NCBI GenBank assembly: GCA_023213395.1
Contig: CM041465.1
Span: forward strand, 108,693,741 to 108,757,740
Direction of reading: 5' to 3'
From: Cycas panzhihuaensis
Lineage: Eukaryota > Cycadophyta
DNA: 64,000 nucleotides
Each line of letters opens with the position of its first letter. The first letter of the stretch is position 1. This document shows, piece after piece, positions 11,340-23,007 of this stretch. Under the pieces are notes generated by a model. That model saw only the letters and a list, made by a program, of their open reading frames with translations. It did not search any database and had not been told where the DNA came from. Made by a program: the position numbers and the translations under genes.

Positions 11340-13006
11340 ATTAAATAATTCCTTGTAAATCTTTTATTTTTGTGCTTCTTCCCTTGACGAGCGAGTTCAC
11401 CCTCCTGGCATCGGAGGTTCCTGTTTCCTGACTGGTCTTGGGTTCAATCCCAGCCCAGTTCAACTTCAGACTATTTTTTAAAGAAGTTTTTTCATTTCTA
11501 AACTTTATTTTTTTTAAAAATTTTAATTTTCCATAGAGTTATTGGCGCATTTTTGGCCATAACTTCCCCCTGGCTCATCGGTTTTGCATTTAAACCTGCG
11601 CCATCAGCTCAGAAATTTTCCGTAGATCATTTTCGACTAGTCATAAGACCAATTTGGTGCCCATTTGACCTCGTTTCACCCCTTTTAACATTGGACTTTC
11701 GAAATTTCAACAGCTTTTACGTTCTTGATAAAATCGGTTCTAGAACTGACTGCTATTTATTGTTGGTAAACTGTTTTGTATCCAAATTTTTTCTATTGTG
11801 ATCTACGTCATATAGACTCTAATACCCATCTTTTACTTTAATTTTTTGACTTCATTTTCACTGATATTTTAATCGTTAAAATAAGAAAATTAGTTGTTTT
11901 TTCCTGCTTTTGACCATTCTCCATAAAGATACTTGTCACTTTTTTACTATAACTTTTGCGCTTTTTATCAGATTTCATTTCACTTCGTTGGGAAGCTGAC
12001 TCATTTCTCTTCACTGTGATATATTTTTTCATATATTTTGACATATTTTGCTTATATTTCAAATCAGCTAAAGTTGAGTCATTTTATTGGCCTAAATCTT
12101 TTTTTTTTTACACCTGGTTAATATATTCTTTCAAAATTTTCAATTGGCAGAATATTAATTACTTCATCAATAATATTTAATCATTTTTTCAACTTTTCTA
12201 AGGATTAATTAATACTTTTATACAATTTTTGCCTACCTTGCTCCTGTTAGGCTCCATAAGGAGGTCCTTTTCTTAGCATCATTCAAAACGTGACTTATTG
12301 GTATCATTTTTCAAAACCGTCTATCTTATTGGATTCACATTTCAAAGAATCTACATATTGATAAAATTTTAAGCTATTCTGACCTCATTCAATATCATTT
12401 TCAATCTGTTAAAGTTGAGTATATATATATATCCTAACAAGCTTGTCTTCCTTTCAAAAATTGTAAAGAAAATTCTAGTTTACTCAAAGTTTTTTTGCTT
12501 GATCTTTCTACAAGCACTTTACATTTTTTTGAACAAGTATTTATTTATAAGGCAGTACATAAAAGTTGTTCTTAAAAGAAGTTTTTTACATTAAAGATTT
12601 ATTATTCATTTGAGAAATTGGCATCTGTTTATCTATTCTCAAAAGTTTATTTTTAAATCTTGCATAAGTGAAAAGTTTTTTTAGCATCATTACTTCTTTT
12701 TTGATTAAAAGTGTATCAAAGTTCTTCTTCATTATTGGAAAATATCATCCTTCTTGCACTTATAAAAGAAAACGCATTTCTTTTCAAAGGCATATTATAT
12801 TTGTTTGAAGGACATTATATATTTTTTTTTGAAAAAAGCAAAAAGAGTTTTTTTTGTAAAAGTTTTCATTTCATCTTGCTTAGAGCATTTTTTCTATTAT
12901 CAAAAGAAATTTTCTTTTCTAAGCAAGACCACATTGCTAAATAGATTAGTTTTCACATTAAATAAGATAAATCCCGAATTGAACCACACTTTTTCCAAAT
13001 TTTGCA
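11340..13006 (+). other. AT-rich leader of copia 3, nothing recognised
   Basis: A T-rich stretch with no coding pattern. The segment near 11440-11465 contains GGTTCAATCCC, similar to a tRNA B box, but no cloverleaf could be made. Confidence 0.5.
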
Positions 13007-13415
13007 AGGGGAACGGTTAGGACCTCGGGTTACCACTCAAGACACGCTTAATCGGCCTACTCATATTGGATGAGGACACCATTAGTATCGTGTGTATACT
13101 ATGGCGGTGAGGTGCGTAACCTTTCCTTTATGGTGTTTGGAGACCAAGGCTAGACCTAGAGAGAGTGAGTGCCTATGGTTCTTGAACTTTCACCGCTAGA
13201 TCCGCTGTTAGGCATAAATCCCAGCAGTGGACCAACAATCTGTGGGGTGTCAAAGCCTTCTTAAGCAGCCCCACGATCGAGGTATATAGAGCCTGGCCAA
13301 CAAGATCGATATAAAGGGTCCCTGTTTTGCCATCCGCGGGCGCCATCGATGTAATAGCAATCAAGGTTGCCCCAGAGAAACATAAACTTAGAGCCTAGTA
13401 GCCTTCTAGGTCCTA
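13007..13415 (+). other. Conserved leader block upstream of copia gag (copia 3)
   Basis: About 400 bases before gag are shared with the leader of copia 4 (34561-34984, minus strand) in the same order. The shared anchors are GTTAGGA..., GTTACCAC, CTATGGYGG, TTTGGAG, AGACCTAGAG, GTGAGTGC, TTAGGCATAA, GGGTCCCT.TTTGCCA and CCTTCTAGGT. The rest of the two leaders is not alignable by eye. It does not encode a recognisable protein. An RNA element (packaging, dimerisation, translation or splicing) is the best guess; GTGAGT resembles a 5' splice site. Confidence 0.6.
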
Positions 13416-13558
13416 GTTCATTTGTTCAAACTTTTGAAAACCTTGGGATATATATCTTTGGAAATAATCTCTTTCATTTTAAGTTCTTTCAATTTTTTAC
13501 ATTTAAATATATTTTTGCTATTGCATCCATCACATTTTTTATACAACCTTAATTTAAA

Positions 13559-14690
13559 ATGACATCTAGTTTTGGGAATATGATTATTCCTAAGTTTGAT
13601 GGAAATAATTTTCTTAACTGGAGTAGGAGGATGAGGCCCATCCTCATAGCAAATGAAATGTGGGATATAGTGAGAAATGGTTACAATGACTTAGGATCAA
13701 ATCCAACTGACATCGAAAAAGCTACATACAAAGAAAATATCAAAAGATAATGAAGCCTTAGCCCTTATCTTTTGCGCTTTGGAAGATCATGTTTTCCCAC
13801 GCTGCTAGTGAATCCATTAAGTCCAAAGAGGCTTGGGATACTTTACAATTATATAATGAAGGGGTCAAGGCCCTCTAAACTACAAAACTTAAGAAGTAAG
13901 TTTGAAAATTTACGATGATGCCTCATGAATCAATAACCGAATTTATGACCAAGATTCAAGACATAGTTAACCAAATGAGGTCCCTGGGGATACCTTAACC
14001 GAACAAAGAGTTGTTGAACGAATCCTTCGATGTGTAGGAGCCGTTAGACGCTTTGAAATGGTAGCTACAAGTATTAGTGTATCTAAAGACCTAAGTACCC
14101 TCAAAATAGAACAACTTACTGCTATGCTTATGTCCATAGAAGAGCAACAAGCTGCCAACGAAACCTTAGAACATGTCTTTGCTACAAAGGCCAACATTCA
14201 ATCTAATCCTCAAGATGGCCCTTCAAAACAAAACGAATCTCCTCTAAGGAGAAAAGATGAAAACCCTAGAAATGAACTTAGACAAAATCCTCCACGATAC
14301 CAAGCTCCTCATAATAGACAAGGACGACCCCCACAACATGAAAATTCTCCAAGACATTCGAACACTCAAAGAAACCCTAACCAACGAAGATAAGTTGAAA
14401 ATCATTCTTGTTGTCCACATTGTCATGGGAACCCACCACCTTCTACCACACCTCAAAACTATCGTGACCAACCAAGAAATACTCATACTCAATTCTATGA
14501 GGAAATGGGGAGACCTTTCAACCGTGATCGCTCTCCACCAAGGAATCAAAATCTTAGTTATGGAAAAAGAGATCAACTATATTGCACTTATTGTCGAGAA
14601 ATGGTCACAATCAAGATAAGTGTTTTCAAAACATGGACCACCCTCAGAGGACATGTGTCAAACACATCGTAATCTAAAATCAACAATAGG
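13559..14690 (+). pseudogene. Copia 3 gag with zinc knuckle, frame-broken
   Basis: It starts MTSSFGNMIIPKFDGNNFLN, a copia gag N-terminus. It continues in another frame (EALALIFCALEDHVFP), then EQQAANETLEHVF. A basic Pro/Asn/Arg-rich region follows, and near 14580 a CCHC knuckle that reads CTYCRE then, one base off, GHNQDKC. The start is chosen by match with copia 4. The frame changes coincide with 1-2 base indels near 13748, 13800, 13870 and 14600. Gag packages the element RNA. Confidence 0.8.
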
Positions 14691-14735
14691 TTATTTCTAT
14701 CTAGTTTTTCAAACCGTGAAGAAGAGGATGATAGT

Positions 14736-17700
14736 TGGTACATTGATTTCGGTTGTTCCACCCACATGACCCATAAAGAACAATTATTTCAAACTTTGGA
14801 TACAAATAAGAAAGGGTCTATTATGTTTGGAGACAACACTTCTCACCAATCGATTGAAAAGGTAACATTGCCTTATTGACTGATAGTGGTGAATATAAAT
14901 ATTTAAATGATGTTCTATACGTCCCCGCTTTAAAGAAAAACTTACTATCGGTAGGACAGATGATGGGACAAGACTATAAAGTAATTTTTGACAACGACGA
15001 ATGCGTCATTAAAGATAAACGACAAAATGAAGCTATTGTTGCTAGGGGTATCATGACTAAAGATCGTCTATTTAAACTTACTATCACCCCCTCAGAAACA
15101 TATGCCCTTAGAACCACAACTACTATGGATAGTGACCTATGGCATCGACGTTTCGGTCACCTTAATTATACAAGTTTAGCCCTTATGAAAAGATTAGATA
15201 TGGTTAATGGCTTGCCCCCTATTGATGTTAACAAAGAATTGTGTGAGGGATGCCTTCTTGGAAAACATCATAGAGAAAGTTTTCCAGACTTTAGCCATCG
15301 CATCCGCCTCTTCAACTCAGATACAGAGATATTTGTGGCCCAATGGCCACTCCCTTCCTCGGGGTGCCAAATATTTCATTACATTTATTGATGACTTTAC
15401 AAGAAAGACTTGGGTGTTCTTTCTCAAATACAAATCTGATGCTTTTGACCACTTTGTTGACTTCAAAACCTTTGTTGAGCGACAAATCGGATATCATATC
15501 CTCTCCTTAAGATCGATAATGGGGAGAATTTACCTCTAATATCTTCAAGGATTACCGTGATTCAACATGGGATTAGGCGACAACATACCAACCCCTACAC
15601 CCCACAACAAAATGGTGTAGCCGAAAGGAAAATGTAACTATCGTAGAAATGGCACGTTGTATGCTTAAAGATAAAAACTTAGGCCATGAATTTTGGGTCA
15701 AGTACCATACCGCAGCCTACTTACTTAATCGATGTTCCACAAAAGTCAAGTAGAGGGAAGACACCGGAAGAAGCATGGACAAAGTTATAAACCTAGTATC
15801 CGTCACCTTAAGGTATTTGGTTGTTTAGCCTATGCCCACATCCCTGACCAAAGAAGAACCAAATTATATGATCATAGTGTAAAATGTATCTTTATTGGAT
15901 ATAGTGAATCATCAAGATCTTACAAAGTTTATGATCCCAAATCCCGAAAAGTTATTCTGAGTAGGGATGTCAAATTTCAAGAGGACACCTACTATCAAAA
16001 TAATCACGAACAACAAAAGGACATTACTATTAAGTTTAATGCATCAAATACATCTAAATATGTGCCACCTATGTGGAGAAACTCTCCGGAAACTACTAGG
16101 GAAACAACATCACCTCAACCACCATTACAACCCCTACCTAAATGGGTTCAACGCAATCATGACTTAGGAAATATATTAGATAACAATCGAAGATCTACAC
16201 GTTCACACAAAGTTAACTTTGCTCTAATGAGTAAGTTACTTGAAAGTCATGAGCCTCAAACCTTTGGTGAGGCTAATCAACATGAGTGCTGGCAAAAAGC
16301 CATGCAAGAGGAATATAAATCAATCATTAAAAATGATACTTGGGAACTTGTAGACTTACCACCAAGAAAGAAAGCCATTGGAACCAAATGGGTTTATAAG
16401 ACTAAGTTCCACTCTGATGGATCAATTGATAAATATAAAGCTCGTTTAGTTGCCAAAGGATATGCCCAAAAAGAATGCATAGACTATACCGAAACATTTG
16501 CCCCAGTTGCTAGAATGGAATCAGTTCGCATGATAATAAGTTTAGCCCAAATGGGTTGGCCTGCTTATCAAATAGACGTAAAAGTGCTTTTTAAATGGTT
16601 ATATTCAAGAAGATATCTATGTCTCTCAACCCCTGCTTTTGAAGTCGGGGAAGAAAACAAAGTGTATAAGTTAAAGAAAGCGTTATATGGTCTAAAACAA
16701 GCACCTAGGGCTTGGTATTCCGTGATAGACACATATCTTAAAGATCAAGGGTTTGAAAGATCTCAAGCATCCAAACCTATACACTAAAATTAAAGGAGAT
16801 TCAATATTGATCGAGGACTTTATGTAGACGACTTAATTTAATTTATACCGAAATGACTCCCAACTTTTAAATCAATTTAAAGAAGCTATGTGTAAGGAAT
16901 TCAAAATGACAGACTTAGGTCTTATTCACTACTTTCTAGGATTGAAGTGTGGCAAGATAAACAAGGAATATTTATATCTCAACGTAAATATATACTAGAC
17001 CTTCTACAAAGATTTAATATGACAAATCAGAAACCATTATCAATACCGCAGAATTGGAATTAAACTCTCTAAGACAGGATGACTCAACCTCGGTTGATCC
17101 CACTCACTATAGACAATTGATTGGTAGCCTACTTTATTTAACCTCTACTCGACCGATATAACATATTACGTAAGTGTTGTATCTAGATTTATGCAGATCC
17201 AAAGACATCCCATTGGTAAGCGCTAAAAGAATCCTCGAGATACCTTAAAGGGACTTTAATTTGGACTTTACTACAAACCTACATCCGAGTTTCATTAACA
17301 AAGTTACCTGATTGATTAAATGGTGATATTGATGATAGAAAATCTACTCCGGTTATGCATTTAGTATGGGATCAAGCAGGTAGCTTGGAGTTCAAAGAAA
17401 CAAAATACTGCTTCCTTATCCACACCAAGGTAATATAAAGTCAGCAGTTGTTAGGAGCTTGTGAATCAACTGTTAAGAAGACTCTTACAGGATTTTCAAA
17501 TTAAACAAAGAAGGCCCCACTAACATTTGGTGTGACAATCGAGCGCTATTCAAATGACCAAAAATCCAAGATTCCACGCAGTAACAAAGCACATTGAAAC
17601 TCAATACCACTTTATTCAGGAACTTGTACAAGCGAGCAATGTATAGAGTTGACTTATCAGAGCAATCAAGATCAAACAAATGGATATTTTACAAAGGCCT

Positions 17701-17750
17701 TGGGAAAAATCAAGTTTGAAAAGTTCGAGATGATTTAGGAGTCATACACA
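14736..17750 (+). pseudogene. Copia 3 pol: protease, integrase, RT, RNase H, frame-broken
   Basis: The protease segment WYIDFGCSTHMT (normally D-S-G) is near 14737. GAG-pre-integrase LWHRRFGHLNYTSLALMKRL is at about 15139. The integrase core follows (YFITFIDDFTRKTWVFFLK), and its C-terminus GYSESSRSYKVYDPKSRKVILSRDVKF is at about 15900. RT begins WQKAMQEEYKSIIKNDTWELVDLP at about 16290 and continues [25 protein letters not shown]; the active-site YVDD is at 16821-16832. RNase H traces run to 17740. The longest open stretch is 15732-16787 (351 residues). Interruptions are mainly small indels, several in homopolymers (about 16583-16600). Confidence 0.85.
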
Positions 17751-17756
17751 TTGGGC

Positions 17757-18098
17757 TTATGGGGAGAATGTTGGGAATAATCCCAATGTTTGTGCACTAG
17801 CGCTTAGGGCCCCTCAAAGCCACCTTTGAGGGCCCCTAGTGGCACCTTGAACTGCTCGCCACCGCCGGACCGACCACTCACGTGAGGTAATGACACGCTT
17901 ATTTATTTTTATATTTTTTCAAACTAACCTTAATTGTTGTGCAGTTAGGGTGATGGCGCCCGACGCCTCCCCGAATCTCTATTTAAGGGTTGGGAATACC
18001 TCCCTGGTGTTTATTAACACCGCCACTCTTTCAGAAATCGCCGTTGTACTCAAGATGAAAGTCTCGTGATGTCCTGCTCTGCTCCTCCGGCTCCATCA
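17757..18098 (+). repeat. Polypurine tract and 3' LTR of copia 3
   Basis: TTATGGGGAGAA (17757-17768) is the plus-strand primer. The LTR at 17769-18098 matches the left LTR except in about nine compact clusters. The duplication ACAGG follows it. Confidence 0.95.
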
Positions 18099-18560
18099 AC
18101 AGGCGCGAATGAGGAAGGTGCCTCACCACGCAAGTTGTCTTTAAACCATCTAAGACGTAATTGAAGACAAGCAGCATGAAAGCACTCATTAAGGGATTCA
18201 ACCACGTCTGTATGAGGGGTATCCATAGGAGGGGTATCCACCTAATCGTAGGAGGTAGATGGGACCTCGAATGAAGTAGACTCCTCAAGCCGCTTCTCAT
18301 AAGAATAACCACCTTGGAGATGAATCTCAAGAGAAGATGGGCCCTCTACTGCATGAGTAGAGAGATGGGCATCAAGCAGGTGATGTTGATCACCTGAATA
18401 GTAGATAGGGCCATCACCCTCTTGGGTGGACCCCAGAAAAGATGTGGGGAACTTGTGAGCTCTCGAAGCAAAGGCATGATATGCTCAATCTGAAGGGTAT
18501 CCTTCCATTGTCGAATCAGAATCCGATGATGGAAGGGGGTGGTATGTAGGATCTTCTAAC
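18099..18560 (-). pseudogene. Gag N-terminal part of element A, beyond copia 3
   Basis: This continues the gag interrupted at 9769. The minus-strand reading resembles the Ser/Pro/Tyr-rich N-terminus of B gag (51600-52037), with DVVE.LNEC.HAA..Q.R.RWF.D in both. Stops and frameshifts break it. Confidence 0.7.
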
Positions 18561-18741
18561 AATGGAGGCAAACCATGTAGGCAATGTGAGAAATGTCACA
18601 TATAAAACTTGCCAATACATTAGAAGAGAAAGAATGCAAGTGTGTGTTGGGGGTTACCCAATGAAAGAAGTAAGTGGAGAAAACTACTAAAAGGTAGTAG
18701 CGCCAACAAAAAGGGATAGGAACTAGCTCCCTTACTGGTAG

Positions 18742-18760
18742 GTCCCCAGTATAGTTGCTA
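18742..18760 (-). other. Primer binding site of element A
   Basis: On the minus strand TAGCAACTATACTGGGGAC lies one base inside the LTR end. Element B has TGGTGACCATATTGGGGAC at the matching place. The consensus begins TGG as a tRNA 3' CCA match requires. The tRNA is not identified here. Confidence 0.55.
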
Positions 18761-18761
18761 G

Positions 18762-20996
18762 TGGATGCGCATCTATGGGATGGTTACTATGCTCAATAGG
18801 AATGAATATGGTCAATGACTGATGTTAAGGGTATGGATGAGAACCTATAAGCAAAGGGAACACCACGCAGGGCATCCGTGTACCGGAGCGCAAGTTTGGG
18901 ACCCATGAATGGCGCCCAACTACCTTAGAGTAGCTTTCAATCTGAAAGAAAAGATGCATGTAAGGTAGCCTGGATGGTCTCAATAGGAAGATCCTCCCAT
19001 CCTTGGATGGACAGAAGGGAAGAAGAGGAATCCTTAATGGGGTTTTCTATGATGAAAGAAAACAAAGGTGACAGGGTAAAGGTAAAGGGCCTAGGATGAA
19101 TATGAGTAAGCTTCCCTAGATTATTTGGTTTAGACAAATACAACTAAGGGAAGGAGTAAGAAATGGACTAACAAGGCAACTCTTTTATTTTCTCTCTCTT
19201 TCACTTAATAAACAAAGGATAAGAGAAAAAAAAGAAGTACAAGTAACTCGCATGCAAGTAAACGAACTAGATGAGATACATTTATGGGTATTTTTGGGAT
19301 GGATAGGAAAAAGGAAGAGGAATGTATTTCCTACTATGCCCTTTCCTATAAAAAACGTAAACATACAATGTTCTTATGCAAAAGATGCAAGTAGTTAATT
19401 GATTTCTCCTTTTTGCTCTTATGTGACCTATTAGATTAATATAATAGATTTAGTACAAAAGCAAAAAAGGGAAAAGAGGCGGTGGGAAAGAGAGACGGAA
19501 CATACCTGGAAAGTTTGGTGGTCAATGAAGGACCTCGCTTGTGTGCAACGTACACCCTCTCGTCAATCGGTTAATGTGTGACCAAGGTTGATGTGGAAGA
19601 CAGGGGCTTCCTTACCTTCCCCTTATAAGAGATAAGTGGAATGGAAAAGATAAGGGAAACGAACAAAACAGAAGAGAAAATGAGGATAAGGGTTTACTCA
19701 GAATCGAGCGTCCTTTTCCTTCGCAGATGTTGCTTCGAACCTGCACACACAAGTGTTTCTCCCTTTCAAGAAGGGGCTACAAGAAGGCTATATGTATGCA
19801 AATATATATAATGTGAATGCTAAAACATTATATTAAATTAAAGTAACTACTACCACAAACGACTTTACTTTCCTCAAGCAAACCATACACATCAAGCAAG
19901 AAAAGGGGAAGGGCAGCCTCAGCATGGCAAAACCCTCTGCTGAAGTCCTCCACACATCTTTTAGGTATAGCAAGGTAGAGGTATGTGGCAGTTAATGGAT
20001 AGCCAACAAGCATGAGAATATGTGAGGCAAGATGTTGGAGAGATACCAAGGTAACAGAGTCACTATGGACATCGATCTGTCATACAAGTCTCACCAAAAA
20101 TCCTAAGGGATATCGGGCAAAGTTAGGGGCATGAAGGGGGCCCAAAAGAGAGGCACACAGACCTAGAATCAGTGTAGCAAGGGCTGCATACACTGATATC
20201 CAGCACAAACCAAGACTCCACCTTCTCCTAGTTAACTCAAGAAAAGCATGGAAGTAGGAGAAGAAAGACAGGAAGGGGTTTACCCTTGGGGAGTAGGTCT
20301 GATTGGGACGGATCCTATCTTACTCCCTTTGCCCAGTCTTTATGAGCCTTCTCCCACTGCTTTCTTGAAGAAAACCAACAGAGAAATGGGGCGAAAATAG
20401 GAGAGTACAAAGTTAAACTCAAAGAAAAATAAGTTTTACTACAACCAAAATGGAAGAGAGTAGGAAAATATACTTGAAAATGAGTCCAATATGGAAAGAA
20501 TATACATAAAAACTTTGAAAATAAGACCAAAGGTGCCTGCTGGGCTGAGTCTAGTGTGGATTTACCCCTACAACCAGTGGGAAAGAGGAGATCCTGCAGG
20601 GTTTGTAGGAGGTTTCCCTAAGAAAGGCTGTGGAAGACACTTGTTGAGGCATAATTAAAGGAGAACTAAGGAAATCTTGCTTGAAAGTGCTTGGAGGAGG
20701 GCCTCCCACCATAGCGAAGAGCTATTGCAGGTAGATCCTGAGCTGGAGTAGTAGGAAACGTAGGCTTACAGATGCACCTGTGGAAAGGAGCAGAAATGCA
20801 GCAGTAGAATATGAAGTTGGAGAGCCAAGAGATGTGAAATGATGATCTTTTTAGAATTTATACTTATCTCAACCCTAATCGAGTGTTTAGGGCACAAATA
20901 GGGCTGAGATGGGCACTTGGCCACATGGCAATTCTATGAAAAACGTAAGAATTGCCATGGTAGATATAGAAAATAAGTTGCAATAGTCGCACAACG
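18762..20996 (-). repeat. 5' LTR of element A, truncated
   Basis: It starts TGGATGCGCATCTATGGGATGG on the plus strand, the same LTR edge as in B (52251), 61525 and 62719. It aligns with the left LTR from 20073 on and loses similarity after CACAACGGT at 20996, where an inverted LTR piece begins. Confidence 0.8.
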
Positions 20997-21447
20997 GTTG
21001 TCCACATGCCTTATGGACTGTCCTAACCACCCTTTCGCCATTCCCTCCTTTGTTTATATTCACCTTAGGCTAATTAGTCTAAGGGGGGCTTATTTGCACT
21101 TGTCTTATACCGTTTGCCTATTATACCATGTCTTACGTTCCTTCGTTATAGGAACCCGTCCTTCGTGGGTCTCTCCTCCTCCCTTCCGGCCATCCAAGGG
21201 TGGTAGGACCTTACCCTTTGGGACTTCTCAAGATACCCCTGTGTGTATCTCGCCTCTCAGAACTAGAATCAAAAGCTATTCTGAGTAAGTTAGGCACCAT
21301 TTGTGGGTCCTAAACTCGCACTCTGGCACATAGACGCCCTATGTGGTGTTCCCTTTTGCTTATAGGATTCCATCCATACCCCAGCGTTGGTTGTTGACCA
21401 CCTCAACCCCTACTAAGCGTAGTGACCATCCCAAAGATGCGATTCCA
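20997..21447 (+). repeat. Inverted gypsy LTR fragment (edge of a plus-strand element)
   Basis: The reverse complement begins TGGAATCGCATCTTTGGGATGG and continues with the LTR-edge pattern (GGGAACACCAC..., then CCACCCTTGGATGGCCGGAAG). It is therefore the 3' edge of a plus-strand gypsy LTR, about 450 bases. It abuts copia 2 at 21447/21448 and the opposite-facing element A LTR at 20996/20997. Confidence 0.75.
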
Positions 21448-21989
21448 ATCCCCATATATTTGAATGTATATCATCTAGAACACCTTTACTAATGTGGCTC
21501 CCTACTTTAAACTTGAGTCTATACTACTTTATAAAAATATAATATTTACAAAAAGTCAAATATGAAAGTTGTTAGTTATGAAGTAACTTATAATTCATTA
21601 GCACCTTAAGTCCTCTCTCACTTATGTGCCCAAGTCTTTGATGCTATAACTGAGTTGGATCTTCTATAGTTTTTGATACCATAGCTACATGGATTACGTT
21701 TGTACTATCCACCAAAATATAAAAGTTTCCTTTCTTTAAGGCTTTCATAACAACTAAGGTACCCTTTGACACCTTCTAGACACCTTCATAACCTATTTAC
21801 TTATAACCACCAGAATCTAGTTCACCTAAAGAAATTAGATTCCTTTTTAAATTAGGTACATGTCTAACTTTAGTTAATGTTCTCAATACACCATCAAATA
21901 TTTTAATTATGATACTACAAATGCCTACTGTCTTATAAGAAACTTCATTTCCTATAAATACATCACCACCATCAAGAGGTTAGTATGAT

Positions 21990-22593
21990 GAAAACTAAAC
22001 CACCATCAAGAGGTTAGTACAATGAAAACTAACTCTTTTGGATACATGTGGTGTGAAGCACTAGAATCCAATAACCAATCATGATGACAATAAGAAATAT
22101 GATAAGAAACTAAGTCATCATTATCCATACCTTGATTTGACTCCACAAGATTAGCCTCCTTGGTAGGATCTTCCTTTTTTTCAAACTCCTTCCTTTTATA
22201 ACAATCATTCTTGAGGTGGCCTGTCTTATTGCAGTGGTAACATCTAAGGTTACTCTTATTGCCTTTTAACTTTAACCTTGATATATCGTTAGAGTTTTGT
22301 CCTCTCTTAATCATTCTGCCCCTTACTATCATAACTTCTAGTGTAGAAGTTTCAAGACTGGACTTCCTCCTCACCTCTTCTGCCAGTAAAGCACTCACAA
22401 TAGAATCATAGTCTAATTCATCTGTAATGCTAAAACTAATTGAGGTGATAATATTATCCCAAGATTCTAATAACAAACATAACAAGGTAACAACCTTATT
22501 CTCATTCTCAATTATGATATTGATACTAGCTAACTGACAAATAAGAGTATTAAAAATATTTAAATGATCAGGAATTTGTATACCTTCCTTCAT
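21990..22593 (-). pseudogene. Copia 2 gag (C-terminal part) and protease start
   Basis: A 195-residue open frame (22006-22593) contains MKEGIQIPDHLNIFNTLICQ, EEVRRKSSLET, the zinc knuckle CYHCNKTGHLKNDC (CX2CX4HX4C, intact), and WLLDSSASHHM. The last is the protease active site with Ser in place of the usual Gly of D-S-G. The gag N-terminus continues in broken frames to about 22950. The pre-integrase continues leftward to 21448 with stops. Confidence 0.85.
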
Positions 22594-23007
22594 TCATAAT
22601 GAGTACAACTACCTCTTCAAGTAGATTCAATTTGTCACTAATTTAGTCATATGCAAGCCTTCTAATTTGGTCCATAATCCTACTACTATCTTCTCCCATG
22701 CGATGTTAAATAGAACTTTATTTTCCAAGCACAATCATATTTTACTAAGAGTCCTTTTATCTAGATCATCCAATTTGTTATCGTTTATCCCTACGAGTTT
22801 CTTCGACTTGCCTGCAAAAGCTCTATGCAATCGTCATTATACCAGAACATTATATGCTTTCAGCTTCCACAACTCGAAGTTATTCTTACTATTAAATTTC
22901 TCCACCTCAAACTTTATATTTACTAGTTTTGACATTTGGTGCAAAAAAAGATGACACCAAAACCTTCACAAACTCACTATAAAAATAAAAGTGGCTTTGA
23001 TACTACT

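Larger units (their letters stand above)
9770..18098 (+). mobile_element. Ty1/copia element 3, complete, inserted in gag of element A
   Basis: Two LTRs of about 325 bases begin TGTTGGGAAT and end CTCCATCA. The 5-base target duplication ACAGG is at 9765-9769 and 18099-18103. A primer site follows the left LTR, a purine tract precedes the right LTR, and gag, protease, integrase, RT and RNase H lie in copia order between them. Length is 8329 bases. The LTRs match except in compact clusters, so insertion is recent by LTR comparison. An exceptional 3.4-kb leader separates the primer site from gag. The internal genes carry many small indels. Confidence 0.95.
1..20996 (-). mobile_element. Ty3/gypsy Tat-like element A, pol-deleted, interrupted by copia 3
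   Basis: On the minus strand the order is 5' LTR (18762-20996, cut), primer site, gag (split by a nested copia), protease, an antisense gene, an extra RNase H and the 3' LTR, which leaves the window at base 1. The same order with clear nucleotide similarity recurs in element B (38223-54956). B has about 3.2 kb of RT, RNase H and integrase between its protease and antisense gene. A has only about 335 bases there (6505-6840), so A is non-autonomous. The extra RNase H, antisense ORF and very long LTRs are known traits of the Tat group; lineage placement is inferred from them. The right LTR is broken at 20996 by an inverted LTR piece, so no target duplication can be checked. Confidence 0.8.

Noticed and set aside
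11404-11475. tRNA-like segment with a B-box match
   Set aside because: GGTTCAATCCC is present, but no acceptor stem, anticodon arm or 7-base T loop with a proper stem could be built.
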